NCBI RefSeq assembly: GCF_051622035.1
Contig: NC_135358.1
Span: forward strand, 9,217,001-9,281,000
Length of the DNA: 64,000 nucleotides
Source of the DNA: Arctopsyche grandis
Taxonomy: Eukaryota; Arthropoda; Insecta; Trichoptera; Hydropsychidae
Direction of reading: 5' to 3'
Below, piece after piece: positions 46,508 to 57,467 of the stretch. The notes under the pieces are model-generated. The model saw only the letters and a list, made by a program, of their open reading frames with translations, ran no database searches and was not told the DNA's origin. A program made the position numbers and the translations under genes. How positions within the stretch are numbered: position 1 is the first letter of the stretch; every line of letters starts with the position of its first letter.

Positions 46508-47449
46508 GGGGAGAGTTGTGTACCTATGGACAATTTTCGCTTTTTCACTCATAGCTCAGCAACTTTATTGTTTTATGCAAACTTTTTAATATCATTAGAT
46601 AGGTTGAATATTCAAGATTAAAATTAAAAAAGAAAAAATAATGATAGCATAACAGTTTTTTATTTTTTGGAAAAATAATAGAGACAAAAAAATTGTCCAA
46701 AGGTTCAACACTATGTTGAACCTATGGACAGTGTATGTTGTACCTTTGGACAGATTTGATAATTTATACAAAGTAAACTAATTCTTCCAATGTTGAAATT
46801 CTCAAGGTCTACATTAAATTCCAACTGTGATTTGAGTCTCCCAGACTGGCCTACCACTCGAGGAGGAGGCAATTTCCCAGAAATTTCCTCTTGACAAATA
46901 TTATAAATTTTGTCATCGACCACGAGAAATCTGTTTGTCGATATTTTCTTGTAATACTTAATTTCAATATCATTTTCGATTGGATTATTTATAACTTCAG
47001 CAACATAATACTTGAAAGTCTTTTTGGTTGTTAATTTCACAAGAACCTCTAACCTTAACCTCTGGACGCGTCCAGAGGTACAACCAAATAAATGTCCAAA
47101 GGTACAACAAAACGAAATATTCAACGAATATTAAAATACACTTTTTTGTGGTTACGTTTTAACACAGATATCGTCGTTACCAAATAGTTAAATAACCACT
47201 ATACAAAACTAAATGCATATCTTGAAAAAACAAACAGTTCGTTGGTAAATATTTATTTTTGGGTCCCAAATAACGAAATTCTCGAAAAAACTCGAATCTG
47301 GCAGCGCTTGGCACCAAAAGGTGGATTGAATGTTGCCAATATTCGATGTTCATAATTCCCTAGAACATTGTGTAGCAAAAATATTTTCCCCGACCGAAAT
47401 AAAGTCATTGTTCACAGGTGCATTCGTCCATAGGTACACCACTCTCCCC
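46508..47449. mobile_element. Pogo/Tigger-like transposon remnant, 942 bp, TA target
   Basis: Terminal inverted repeats GGGGAGAGTTGTGTACCTAT (left) and GGGGAGAGTGGTGTACCTAT (right, reversed) are bounded by TA on both sides (46506-46507 and 47450-47451). Variants of GTTGTACCTTTGGAC recur beneath each end. One ORF on the minus strand remains (46711-47124). The TA duplication and TIRs place it in the Tc1/mariner/pogo group. The full DDE domain is absent, so the copy is non-autonomous. Confidence 0.8.
46711..47124 (-). pseudogene. C-terminal remnant of a pogo-like transposase/accessory ORF
   Basis: A 137-residue frame whose middle (VLVKLTTKKTFKYYVAEVIN, YYKKISTNRFLVVDDKIYNI) and end (GKLPPPRVVG) follow the F-V-G-E-V...F-L-K...I-V-x-x-L-P-x-P arrangement found at the C-terminus of insect pogo/CENP-B-like transposon proteins. 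It lies wholly within the TIRs of the 46.5 kb element and lacks any catalytic DDE portion. The family link is by pattern recall and is tentative. Confidence 0.5.
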
Positions 47450-47451
47450 TA

Positions 47452-48718
47452 CATACAAATGTACATATATACAAAATCGGGTGACACAACTACATACATA
47501 CCTAGTTGATTTCAATACTCTTTTTGTATAGGATTGATTGGCAAATTTTATTTTTATTTATTATTTAATTTGTCCGAATTTGGTTCAAATTATCACAGTG
47601 GCAATAATTATATGGTTATTATAGGGTAATTTCATATTTCCATATAAAAATTTAATATTCAAAACGAAAACAAAACGAGGGATTAAAAAATGTTACTGGG
47701 AATTTTAGGGTTGTGGCGTATCTGCTAATGGCCGCAGTAATGTTGCGGTTAAATTCAATTTGCACTCCAGAATTAACGTCTCTTTGTTGTCGTTATTGTC
47801 GGTTTACCTTTTGCGATTTCTTTCAAAACTGACCACAGTCCTATGCTAGTAAACAGCCTGGGGCGACAATGCAAACAAACCCTTTGAATTTCGAACGTTC
47901 GACCCTTGGATTGATGAAGTTTGCTTTGGCTTTCGGTCATTGTTTGTATCTAATCCTGTGTTTGAGTTTACTTCTGCCACAAACTACCGAAATGTATTTC
48001 GGTTGATTTTAGATTTCATTTTATATAATTTCTGATTCGAGAATTATTATAGTAAGTAATACATTTGATTATATACGCTTATGGATATTGTTCGAAGGTA
48101 TAATTTCTTCTGTGTTGATACTGTGAGGTCGCTTTGTTCTCATGTGTTGTTATCATTATGTTAATGCTAATGCAATTGCAGTGCAATTATAAACGCATCA
48201 GCGTTTGCGGAACAAAAGAACGCGCGCTTCCATAATGCGATGAAATTTTCACGGGGAAGTGCTTTTTACATTATTCCATCGAATGGGAATATATGCATAT
48301 ACGTATAATTTAGATTATTTACAGTGTGTGATATGAATTCATAATATTTTCCACACAATTCAAGTTTTTGTTTGACATTAATCGCACTAGTGAATGATTA
48401 CAATGCGTATTTTCTACCATGGAGTGTTTATGTTTTAGTTCAATCGTAATTAAACCATTAGCCAGTGAATACAAATGATTCATTCGGTGACTTTTTTTGT
48501 GTAAAATTATTACATTTTCACGAGTTGTTCGTAACGTAATTAAATGACGAGTTTCCTGATCGTCGGAAATATGGGTAATTTGTACGAAAACATTTAGAAA
48601 TGCCTATTGCAATTAGACATCTCATTATCAAATCAAATCGAAGAGAAGACGTAGGTATGTGAAAATGTATGTGAAAATGATAAAATATGGATCGTCTTAT
48701 GTGCAAGCTTATATTAAC
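47452..48718. other. Intergenic, no gene recognised
   Basis: AT-rich single-copy-looking DNA; a GC-richer patch near 47690-47960 carries no ORF. No repeat match within the window. Confidence 0.45.
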
Positions 48719-49190
48719 CAGCCGCGTGGACTAGTGGTTAGCATATATGCTATCGAACAAAGGGGTCACGGGTTCAAGTCCCACTGGTTGCTGCTGGTCA
48801 GACCTCTGTTTCTGATCCATGTCAATCGTTTCCTATCAGAGTTTGCTAATTTATCTGATTTTCATTGAAACAGTTCCAACAAATTACCAACCTTTACATA
48901 TTTCTCGCAATTTTCAAGTTTTCAGCTTCTCGAATTTTATATGATGATTCGTATAAAAATGCTGCAAATTTGTCCATACATTATTAGTTATCAGCATCTT
49001 GAAATTTGATGATTTATTTAAAAAAAAATACTCAAAAAATGTATGTTCATCAAAAATGTGTCAAAATTTATCTTGTGATGCATTTGCAAAATTAATCTAA
49101 AAATTTTGTATCGATGTTTGTAATTGGCCAGGAAAGTGCATTGGGTTAGGCCTTCTTGGTATATACATATGTATGTATGTATGTATATTA
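48719..49190 (+). mobile_element. tRNA-derived SINE, full length (second subfamily)
   Basis: The best-preserved head: GCCGCGTGGACTAGTGGTTA (A-box) and CACGGGTTCAAGTCCCACTG (B-box, GGTTCAAGTCC at 48771-48781), as in a tRNA gene. The body runs through CCTATCAGAGTTTGCTAATT. The 3' end is TTGTAATTGGCCAGGAAAGT, TTAGGCCTTCTTGGTAT, then a (TATG)n tail. It could be mistaken for a tRNA gene, but the shared body and tail show it is a SINE. Confidence 0.85.
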
Positions 49191-50988
49191 TTTGCAATGA
49201 TATTTTTTAATACATAAAAGTTAAATTGTTTTCTTTCTGTGCCATGGAAAAATGTATGAACAGGATTAGCAGTCCGGAAATCTAAATATATTACATGCAT
49301 ATTTGGATGCATTTATCCTGGTATTTGAATGCAGTTCATTCAGACTGCAATCTTCCCGGTTTCTCTATCGGTTTGTCAATGATATTCAAAAGGAACGTGC
49401 CTGAATAGGAAAGTTCTATTGGATTCGTGATACGAATTCTGAATCCGTATGTACATATGTATGTATTATGTATATTTGATATAATATAATTTTCCTTAAG
49501 GCGAATCTCAAACAACTAGCTTATTCAAATTTTTCGAACAAAATAAAGAAAAGGAAAAACATTTTTCACTCGAACAAAATCCAATATCTCAATGCTAAAA
49601 AGCTTCCATCAACCGGAATCATCGAAGATTTTTTTTCTCTCTAAAAGTATACGCTGCGACAGAGTGTCTGTCAAAAGCTAAACGCTCTCTTTTGTGAAGA
49701 GTATTTTTTTTTAGGATCTCTTTTTATCGTCCACCATTAGCTACTATTCAGCATTTTTCCCTCGGTCGCCCTTCGCTCACTACCCCGTGAATACCTCGAG
49801 CGAAAAACGATACGTACACTCGCAGATAAAAAAGGGTTTTTTAAATAAAAAATACGTATAATATATAAAAGTATCTTTTTGAGATAAGTTTTCAATGTTT
49901 TTTCAACGTACTTTGGTTGGTACGAACCAATTTAAGCTTATAAGCAATTCGAGAAACTTTTCATATCATCTTGCAACCAATAAAACTTTGTAACTAATTA
50001 AGTCTATATGTACGTATATACATACATACATATAAGGCTGTACAATATAATGTTTAAAATCCCCTTCAACTCACGTACATGTGTAATATTTTGCACTATT
50101 CTCACATCAATCATTAGTTACGATGTGTTATGATATTAAAATGTGCAAGATGTACATATGTATATACTTTTTCGAGTCCCTTAACGAGCCCTGCATTACA
50201 TCTCTAGATGCATTCTCGACTTGAACCGAGTGGTCGTGTGTGCCATTTCTTTGTTAATCGTTTTCTGTCAATTAATCTCTCTCCGTAATTGATAATTCTC
50301 AAAATGGATGTAGCAGATTTATTACCATACATACGGCTAGGTCGTCATCCATCATCTCCGCGTATATTATATCAAGCTAATGCGCTCTGTGATGGACGTG
50401 CAAAATGGTATACCATTGAAAATTACATAAATAGTGTTATCATCTTCGTATTAATGTACCAGGGCATGTATGTATACATATGTATGCACCTATACATATG
50501 GATAATATTATGTTTGTTTTTGTTGGGTATAGTCAGTTAAGTTATTACAGTACATATATGGGGTTGTTTATTGCGTTTTAAAATAACATTTTGTTGATTG
50601 GAAAAATGTCCCTAGGCGATGCGATGCGGTGTCTATTGGATTATGAACGATTAATTAATTCAATTTGGTTTCCATTAGATTTTCCTAGTTTTCCGCTCCG
50701 ATTACGCCTTTGCTTATTCGATTAATTTCTAATTTACCAAATATATTTTAGGTACATATATTATTTTGTGTGATAAAATCTGGATTGATAAATATTTACA
50801 ATAGATTTTTATATATGTATATACATAGGAATATAGCACTATACTTGAGTATTTAATGTTTATTTACTTTATAACAGAAGATAATAAAATAAAATAAAAC
50901 AATCAATAAGAAGAAGATGCATGAATTGAAAAGAGAAGTTTACATATACATACATATTTTTTTTTTATTTTTTATTTTTACATATATA
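49191..50988. other. Intergenic, no gene recognised
   Basis: The frame starting at ATG 50304 (MDVADLLPYIRLGRHPSSPR...) has reasonable composition for about 45 residues and then runs into tetranucleotide repeats; it is not called as a gene. (TATG)n at several points. Confidence 0.4.
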
Positions 50989-51392
50989 CCAGGAAGGCCT
51001 TACAGGAAAATCCCAATGCGCCTTCCTGGCCAATTACAAATACAAATGCAGCATTTTTTTTATTATAAGTCGTTGAATTGCGAGACACTGAAAAAACTCG
51101 CAAATTAACGAGACATCTATGAATTGTACATAAATTTTTATTGTACATCCATAAAAATTTCAAATAGTGGTGACATAGTAGGTAGGAAGGATTTTTAGCC
51201 ATTTTTTTTTCCGGGAACCGTTTCAACAATGAAATCAGAGAAAATTGGCAAACTCTGATAGGAAACGATCAACCTGGAGTCACAAATCCAGGTCTGACCA
51301 ACAGCATATTCTGAAAAATTCATTTTCATTCAGGGATAGAACCCGGCACCTTCTTGACGGTAAGCAGAAGCTTAACGTCCGAGCTATGCTAC
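50989..51392 (-). mobile_element. tRNA-derived SINE, full length with hairpin tail
   Basis: On the plus strand the tail comes first: CCAGGAAGGCCTTACAGG and TGCGCCTTCCTGGCCAATTA (hairpin). GTGGTGACATAGTAGGTAGG, GGAACCGTTTCAACAATGAA and the head ATAGAACCCGGCACC...GTCCGAGCTATGCT follow. A TTACAGTC-type MITE begins 10 bp beyond the head. Confidence 0.85.
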
Positions 51393-51401
51393 ATATATGT
51401 G

Positions 51402-51855
51402 TTACAGTCAAAGTACATTTCGTTCATTCATGAACATACTAGTTTGTTCATTCACAAACCAATCTGGCCAGTATAGTGTACGCAAAAGAACAAATGAACA
51501 AACGAATCAGTGTGTTCATGCACAAAATATTAAATATAAATTTAAGTATTTTAGCTCGTATTTCCCAACCTCTATGTATGTTTACTTACCTTGGTTTGCA
51601 ATATTTTAAAAATTAACGGTAACGGGAATTGTAGCCACGTTACAATGTAGTTTTCATAGGATTTTTCTTTTAAATATTTGACGTTTTGACATCTCTAAGG
51701 TTTTTAAAGCTCAAAAATTTTGACAGTTAAAAGTTTCATGCGACACCTAGTAAGTATATTTAAATATAGCTTTCGATTGGTACCACTAAAACTAAAACGT
51801 ATATGAATAAACTAGTATGTTCATAAACGAACCGGAGTGAACAATTGGACTGTAA
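51402..51855. mobile_element. TTACAGTC-type MITE, complete, 454 bp
   Basis: TTACAGTCAAAGTACATTTC on the left and the reversed right end TTACAGTCCAATTGTTCACT enclose inverted TTCATTCATGAACATACTAG and CTAGTATGTTCATAAACGAA. The flanks TATATGTG (51394-51401) and CATATGTG (51856-51863) differ at one of eight bases, suggesting an 8 bp target duplication. It lies next to a SINE head. Confidence 0.75.
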
Positions 51856-52009
51856 CATATGTGCATATAAATTCAGGTATTTCTGAATTTTTAATGACGA
51901 AGGCCAAATAGGAATATTTTAAGTCCTCAGTGATCTGGGAGATTATGACTGGGTTGCTTCCAGTGCAACATCTGTGGTATTAAACTTGTATATATATAAA
52001 TTTATATAT

Positions 52010-52285
52010 TATAAATTTTTGAAATCATATTCAAATAGTGGTGACATAATTGGGTAGGATGTTTGTTGCCAATTTGATGAAGGAACCATTTCAAAAATGA
52101 AATCAGATAAATTGGCAAACTCTGATAGGAAGCAATTGACTTGGAGTCACAAATATCCAAGTCTGACCAGCAACACTACAGATTATACTCAGAATATATT
52201 ATTTTCAATCGAGATCAGCTCACGGGATTGAACCCGGCAATTTCTTGGTGCTTAGCATCAATGCAACCACCGAGCCATTTTATTA
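52010..52285 (-). mobile_element. tRNA-derived SINE
   Basis: The plus strand reads TCAAATAGTGGTGACATAAT, TTTCAAAAATGAAATCAGAT, GGAGTCACAAATATCCAAGT, CACGGGATTGAACCCGGCAA and ACCGAGCCATTTTATTATG. This is the complete body plus head, without the hairpin tail. Confidence 0.8.
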
Positions 52286-54053
52286 TGTAAATTAAAAGCA
52301 GAATCAATGTAAAAAATAAATTCAATATGTGGCGAGAAAAATCATGAAAAATTGTTGTCAATCAATTATGTACTTTCAATTGCATAATCCACTTCGCCAA
52401 ATCTTGCATTTTAAGCAAAAACTATCGGTATGAGTAGGTTTTGAAGCCAGTGTTACGTTTCTCACGAGCGGTGTTTTGTTCGATTCGGTCACTGCTAATA
52501 AACCGGGTCGTTTCTTCGCATAGTGTTAATAAAACACTTTTGATTCAAAGAAGCATTACAGTAATGGAGACGATCCATTGTCTGCGATTTTTATAGAATC
52601 ACTCGTTCAGAACGTGTTTGACTCCTCGTCTGGAACAATTCCATAACAATTCTCGCCAAATTAATTACCAAAAGTGTCGAGATAACTTCCGAACGACCCA
52701 CGACCCGCGCGCACAAATCCAATCGAGCACAATAACAAAAGAGCGAATGCGAATTCACCATTCGTAAAAGTGTTTAGAGACACGCGAAAATCTCACCACA
52801 CTTTGTCCACTGTCCTGAATTGGAAATACTGTTGCAAAAATAATTAGTTTATAATTGCACTAACGACCGTTGGTTAGCATAAGTCACGACAATGAAAGTC
52901 TTTTTTGACGAAATCGAATTGTGCATATGTAGTTTAGAATTTCCCACGTGTCATTATGACTTGGTACACTTGACGCAACGTCGCAGTTGAACATTTCGCA
53001 CTTTTCAATCATTAATAGTGGCACTCAGAATTCAGAAGGTGAATACGTGATGGTTTTTTTTTTCGTTCCTTTCACTCGACGTCTCAGACGACACGGTCTC
53101 AGGTGAATAAGTAATTAAAGGAGAGTGTAAGGCGTCCTTTTACTCCACGTGTCGCATAAAAAATGCATGTCTGCATAGACCTACGCTTTTTCTTCCCCTT
53201 TGTTTTTCTAGGTTGATCCTTGTACCACCCCTGGGGCATTTGCACTTCTTCTACTGCGACGATGAGATGCCATAGTATTAACGTTTCGTGCATCATACGT
53301 GTATTCGATATCGGATATGCAATTGTGTTCGAGTTCAATGGGCTTTGCACTACGTATAGGAAGATGTAAATGATTTTAGACTAATTCTTATTGGAATTTC
53401 ATTATTTGGAAGGGTGAAATAAGGGTTGTAAATGGATATGATATTGGGCAATAATGTTGGGCGTCGTAATGGCGTCAGTCGTTGTCATAGACGACGCCAA
53501 TGTGGCTGAGAATCATATCCACTTAATAAAACTTCAAAGTAGACAAAAATAGACATTATAATGTCTCCTTTTTTTGTTGAAATGTGTATAATATACTGTA
53601 TAAGAAGGTGATATATTATTTGTAGTATATGATAGTTTATATATGCTTGCGAATTATTTTTAACTTAGAAATGAAAAGGCAGGAACTTGTCTAAAATTTC
53701 CAATACCTTAAACAGTGTTAGTATGTAAATTTGGATGCTATCAAATTTTCCAAAATTTTAGCAACTGGTTTTTTATAGCGTTGTGGGAACAAGAGAAGTT
53801 GTACCGTATGTTACGTGCTGCTGAAACTAAAGCCATAAAGCATACTTCTTGTATTATATTATATGTATGTACGTAGATATTTAAGATTCCTATCTTAACG
53901 TAAAAATATTTATGTGCTTCGTTAATTTAAGCCAATATGTTTCTACATACGTATATCACATATCTTAGCCAATGATTCTCAAAAATTTTCAATTAAAAAT
54001 TTCTATTTTGTCTTTAATTGTAATATTCACATTTTGATTATAAAGCTTTAAAA
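52286..54053. other. Intergenic downstream of the small cadherin gene
   Basis: 52440-53110 is a GC-richer, ORF-poor island with CGACCCACGACCCGCGCGC. 53430-53520 holds an imperfect inverted pair (GGATATGAT/ATCATATCC). The cadherin gene's 3' UTR on the minus strand would extend below 54054. Confidence 0.4.
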
Positions 54054-57000
54054 TTATGGCAGTTTGACGTTGATTACTGCTATTCCACTTAGTGTGTTAT
54101 TTTTTGTGGCTTCCAATGAAAACAAAAGGAAACTGTTTTGTTCCATTATATTATCCGGAAGTGAAGATGCAAATATTTCAACTTTATTTCCATTCTGACT
54201 GTAATTGAAATATGCAGCTTGTTCTGAAAACAGTAATGAAAATAATATTAATCGAACATTGTTTTGGTATTATTATACATAAATGCATAGTAATAGATAC
54301 ACATGTATGTTAAATCACCTCCAACAAGTTTAAATTCGACATTTTCATCAAATCCTTCAGTTAAAACTATTTTTTCGTCAAATACCAATTTTCCATGAGA
54401 GAAATTTGCTCTATAGAAAGGCATAGAAAAAGATGGGGTTACAAGATTAAGTATCACAGATTCAGAATCGACTTTTATGGTAGCATGAGTGGTATATGGT
54501 AAATCACCAGTTTCATCTTTGTCCTACAAAAAACAATTACCCCAAAATGATTTTCTTTGTTAAAATATTCATTATATAAAAATAATAACTATATTTTCTA
54601 AAAATGTAATAAGGTAACTGTACGCATCTTTGTCAGTGACCCAGTCAATATCAAATTCTATTGAAATTGTTTTAATTATCAATGCATTGACACCTGGATT
54701 GTTTATGTTTAAGCTATCTACATTGTATATTACAATAAGTAGTAGGTAGTGGGAGTTTCTGCATTTAAAGAGTTAGAATTTCCAAAAAATGTTCTGAAAA
54801 TGGTTCCGATTTCAATATTTTGAGATCATTTCAATGGCTTTGCTCAATGGCAAGTTTCAAAAAATCAAAATAAAATGCTTCAAATTGAGTCACAAAAAAA
54901 TAAATCGTATGTACATGTATAATGTACATACATACATATATGATAATGAGATTTTTTTTAAATTTTTCCATTAATAGATTACTAGAAAATTAATGATATT
55001 CTCCAACGAAATATATGATATTATCCAAAAAAAGTTGATATTCTCCAACGAAATTTGTCATAATCTGATGAAGACTGAGACCGCTACCTTATATACATAC
55101 ATAAATACATAATAGTGAAAAATATTATTATTGAACAATCTAAAATAATAAAATACATATGTATATACAATACCATTGCTGTTATTTTAACTATAATCGG
55201 TTCATCGATACTATGCAACACTTTGGTTGTCACTAATTTAAACTTGTGTATTTTCTTGTTATCTTTGATACCATCATATATGATATCAAAATATTCATTT
55301 GGTTCTATAGAAATGATTATTTCGGTATTTGTCAAATCCACGTCTTTGACTAGAATCTTCCCAAATATAGGTACAATGGGTAAACCAATCCCCAAAGGAG
55401 TGATTATTGAGATATTATAATTGTTGTCGGGTAAGAACACGGGTTCGTGATTATTAGTATCAGTTATATCGTGCATCACAATCTGAAAACAGCGATTTTT
55501 TAATAATCTGTCAATTATAATCATATGAAATCATTTTACATATGTATATGAACGTACAGATATTGTAATTTCACAGATAAATAACAATTAAAAAATGAAA
55601 ACAAGATAATTCCTCATTGACATAATTATAGTGATAAATACATTGAATTATAAATAGAAAGAGGACATTGTAATCACATCAAATTTAACATATGACCCGT
55701 TATAATTGAAAGTGGCATAAGTCCACTTTTCTTCTTTTTGAGAAATATCCCGGGTAACATTAAATTTAATATTTTGCGTTTAAGAATATTTAAAAATAAT
55801 GGTGGCCTGTAATACGTTTATTCTGCTTTTCTGAGGTTTTGGACATCGAATTAAAATGAGTGATAACAATTTGTGAATTAAGTCAAAGAGAAATAGTGTT
55901 TTTGGAACTGAAAATTGGACTTCCACCACTTTCAAATATAACGACCCAATTATTTGAAAATTAATATATGTATTATAATAAATACCAGCGTTCTACTCGA
56001 TTTTATGCATCTGAAATTTAAGGCAATTCTTATTTTTGATACTGTTTCGTGTTCTTCGAATTCGATAAAATGGAGGTCATTTAGTGAAATAATTAATTCT
56101 TCATCTTTGATTTCAGCCTTAATATAGTCAAACTTCAAATTTGATATATCACGTAAGTCCATTGCTGAAATTTTATGGCATCGATTGATTAAAAATGATC
56201 TACGTATGTTTATATTTTCATAAATTACTTAGTATTTCAAATAAATTACATATAACCATAATTTAATGGAAGTAAATTCACAAATTCATGATACTTGTTG
56301 ACTATGTATGTATTTTTAGATCTTGTTTTTGTGATATAGGAAATATATGTAATATAAATTATACATATTGTATACATATGTGCGCTATCTAAATGTGCAT
56401 CGCCGATAATTCAACACAATTAATCTTATCATTCTGAAAAATCGTATTTTTTAAATAAATCCCAAACGTTATCATTTATTTATCAGTCGGAAATGATACA
56501 TCCACCTTTCAATTATATGTATGTATATGTTTTCACCTTTTTAGATTACACGTACATATGTATATCTCGAAAATTTTACTGAAACTTTATAAAATTATCA
56601 CGTAAAGATGCAGTGAACTTCAAATATGGATATACATATTATATTTTTAATTTAAAATATAACTTTCGCTTTTTTTCTAAAAACCACCACAAACTGACAT
56701 CTAAAAATTGTGGATAAAATTACATAAGAAATTTGATGAAGGTGAAAGTTCATTTTTGATTAAGTTTGGAAGAAATGTGTATAAGCTTCCTCTCGATTGC
56801 ACTTTGTCGCCTTTCGGACATCTCAGTAATGTACATATATAAAGTCACCGGTTATTCATAAATGCTTTTATTATGATAAATAGGTACAGAAGCCAAATAT
56901 TTAAGATATTTTTAAACTTACAGATTATATTTGTAGTTTTTCCTCTAAAAGTTATTCCATTTTGAAAATCTTTAATGCGTATAATAAATTCCGAGTTCCA

Positions 57001-57467
57001 TGCGCTGTCTTTCACGCCTTCAATTGCGCATAAATTCGTTTCTCCTATAATATATAAGTTCATATTCGTTAAATAAAATATTATATTATAGAAGGAAAGG
57101 TAAAAGCGTTATTATTAAAATTTGAATAATTGAAGACAGCTGTTATGTACTTAAAAAAAATTATTAAGGTAAATTTTCGATTGATGTAGTCGGTTAATGG
57201 TTAGAGACAGTAACCGTTGTATATGCAAAAAATGTACATATATAATGTAGATCACATTTGTGATCTACATATATAATGTAGATCACAAAGCAATAAAAAT
57301 TTGGTATTTAAATAGCATTAACACTGGTGTCTTGTTTTAATTGTGTAAGTTATGTATAAGAAAACGTTACAACCAATTTAATTATCATAAATGAAGTACT
57401 CACCTGAAACAAATATCGCCGGTACTAAAACTATGATTAACCAGTAAAAGGACATGATAGTGTTCAT
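54054..57467 (-). CDS. Small secreted cadherin-repeat protein (7 exons)
   Basis: Minus-strand gene with exons 57467-57404, 57044-56922, 56164-55986, 55482-55174, 54717-54590, 54523-54319 and 54223-54054; about 392 residues. Exon 1 encodes a hydrophobic leader (SFYWLIIVLVPAIFVS), and its donor GTGAGT is strong. Exon 3 ends and exon 4 begins like a cadherin linker: RTLIVMHDITDTNNHEPVF corresponds to the family's DxNDNxPxF. Exon 4 is one repeat ending PIIVKITAM. Exons 6-7 make another, from PSFSMPFYRANFSHG to the final INVKLP and stop. There is no membrane helix or cytoplasmic region, unlike classical cadherins. All junctions agree in phase except exon 4 to exon 5, where one G is missing at the donor. 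This could be a real lesion, an assembly error or an unusual splice. Calcium binding is inferred only. Confidence 0.66.
55689..55949. mobile_element. MITE, same family as 45.9 kb, inverted, inside an intron
   Basis: Left CCCGTTATAATTGAAAGTGG, right CCACTTTCAAATATAACGAC, interior GATAACAATTTGTGAATTAA. It sits in the intron between exons 3 and 4 of the small cadherin gene. Confidence 0.74.
57228..57296. repeat. Duplicated palindrome ATGTAGATCACA
   Basis: ATATATAATGTAGATCACA, its inverted copy TGTGATCTACATATATA, and a second direct copy lie within 70 bp. It falls in intron 1 of the small cadherin gene. Confidence 0.6.

Noticed and set aside
46711..47124. Host gene of 137 codons
   Set aside because: It lies entirely within TIRs bounded by TA, so it is treated as transposon sequence.
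48721..48792. True tRNA gene
   Set aside because: It has good A- and B-box sequences but no clean acceptor stem, and the downstream body and hairpin tail are shared with other SINE copies.
50304..50540. Frame from ATG 50304 as a coding exon
   Set aside because: Only the first 45 codons look plausible; the remainder is tetranucleotide repeat, and no partner exon was found.
55115..55420. 101-codon plus-strand ORF
   Set aside because: It is antisense to exon 4 of the cadherin gene and has no motif.
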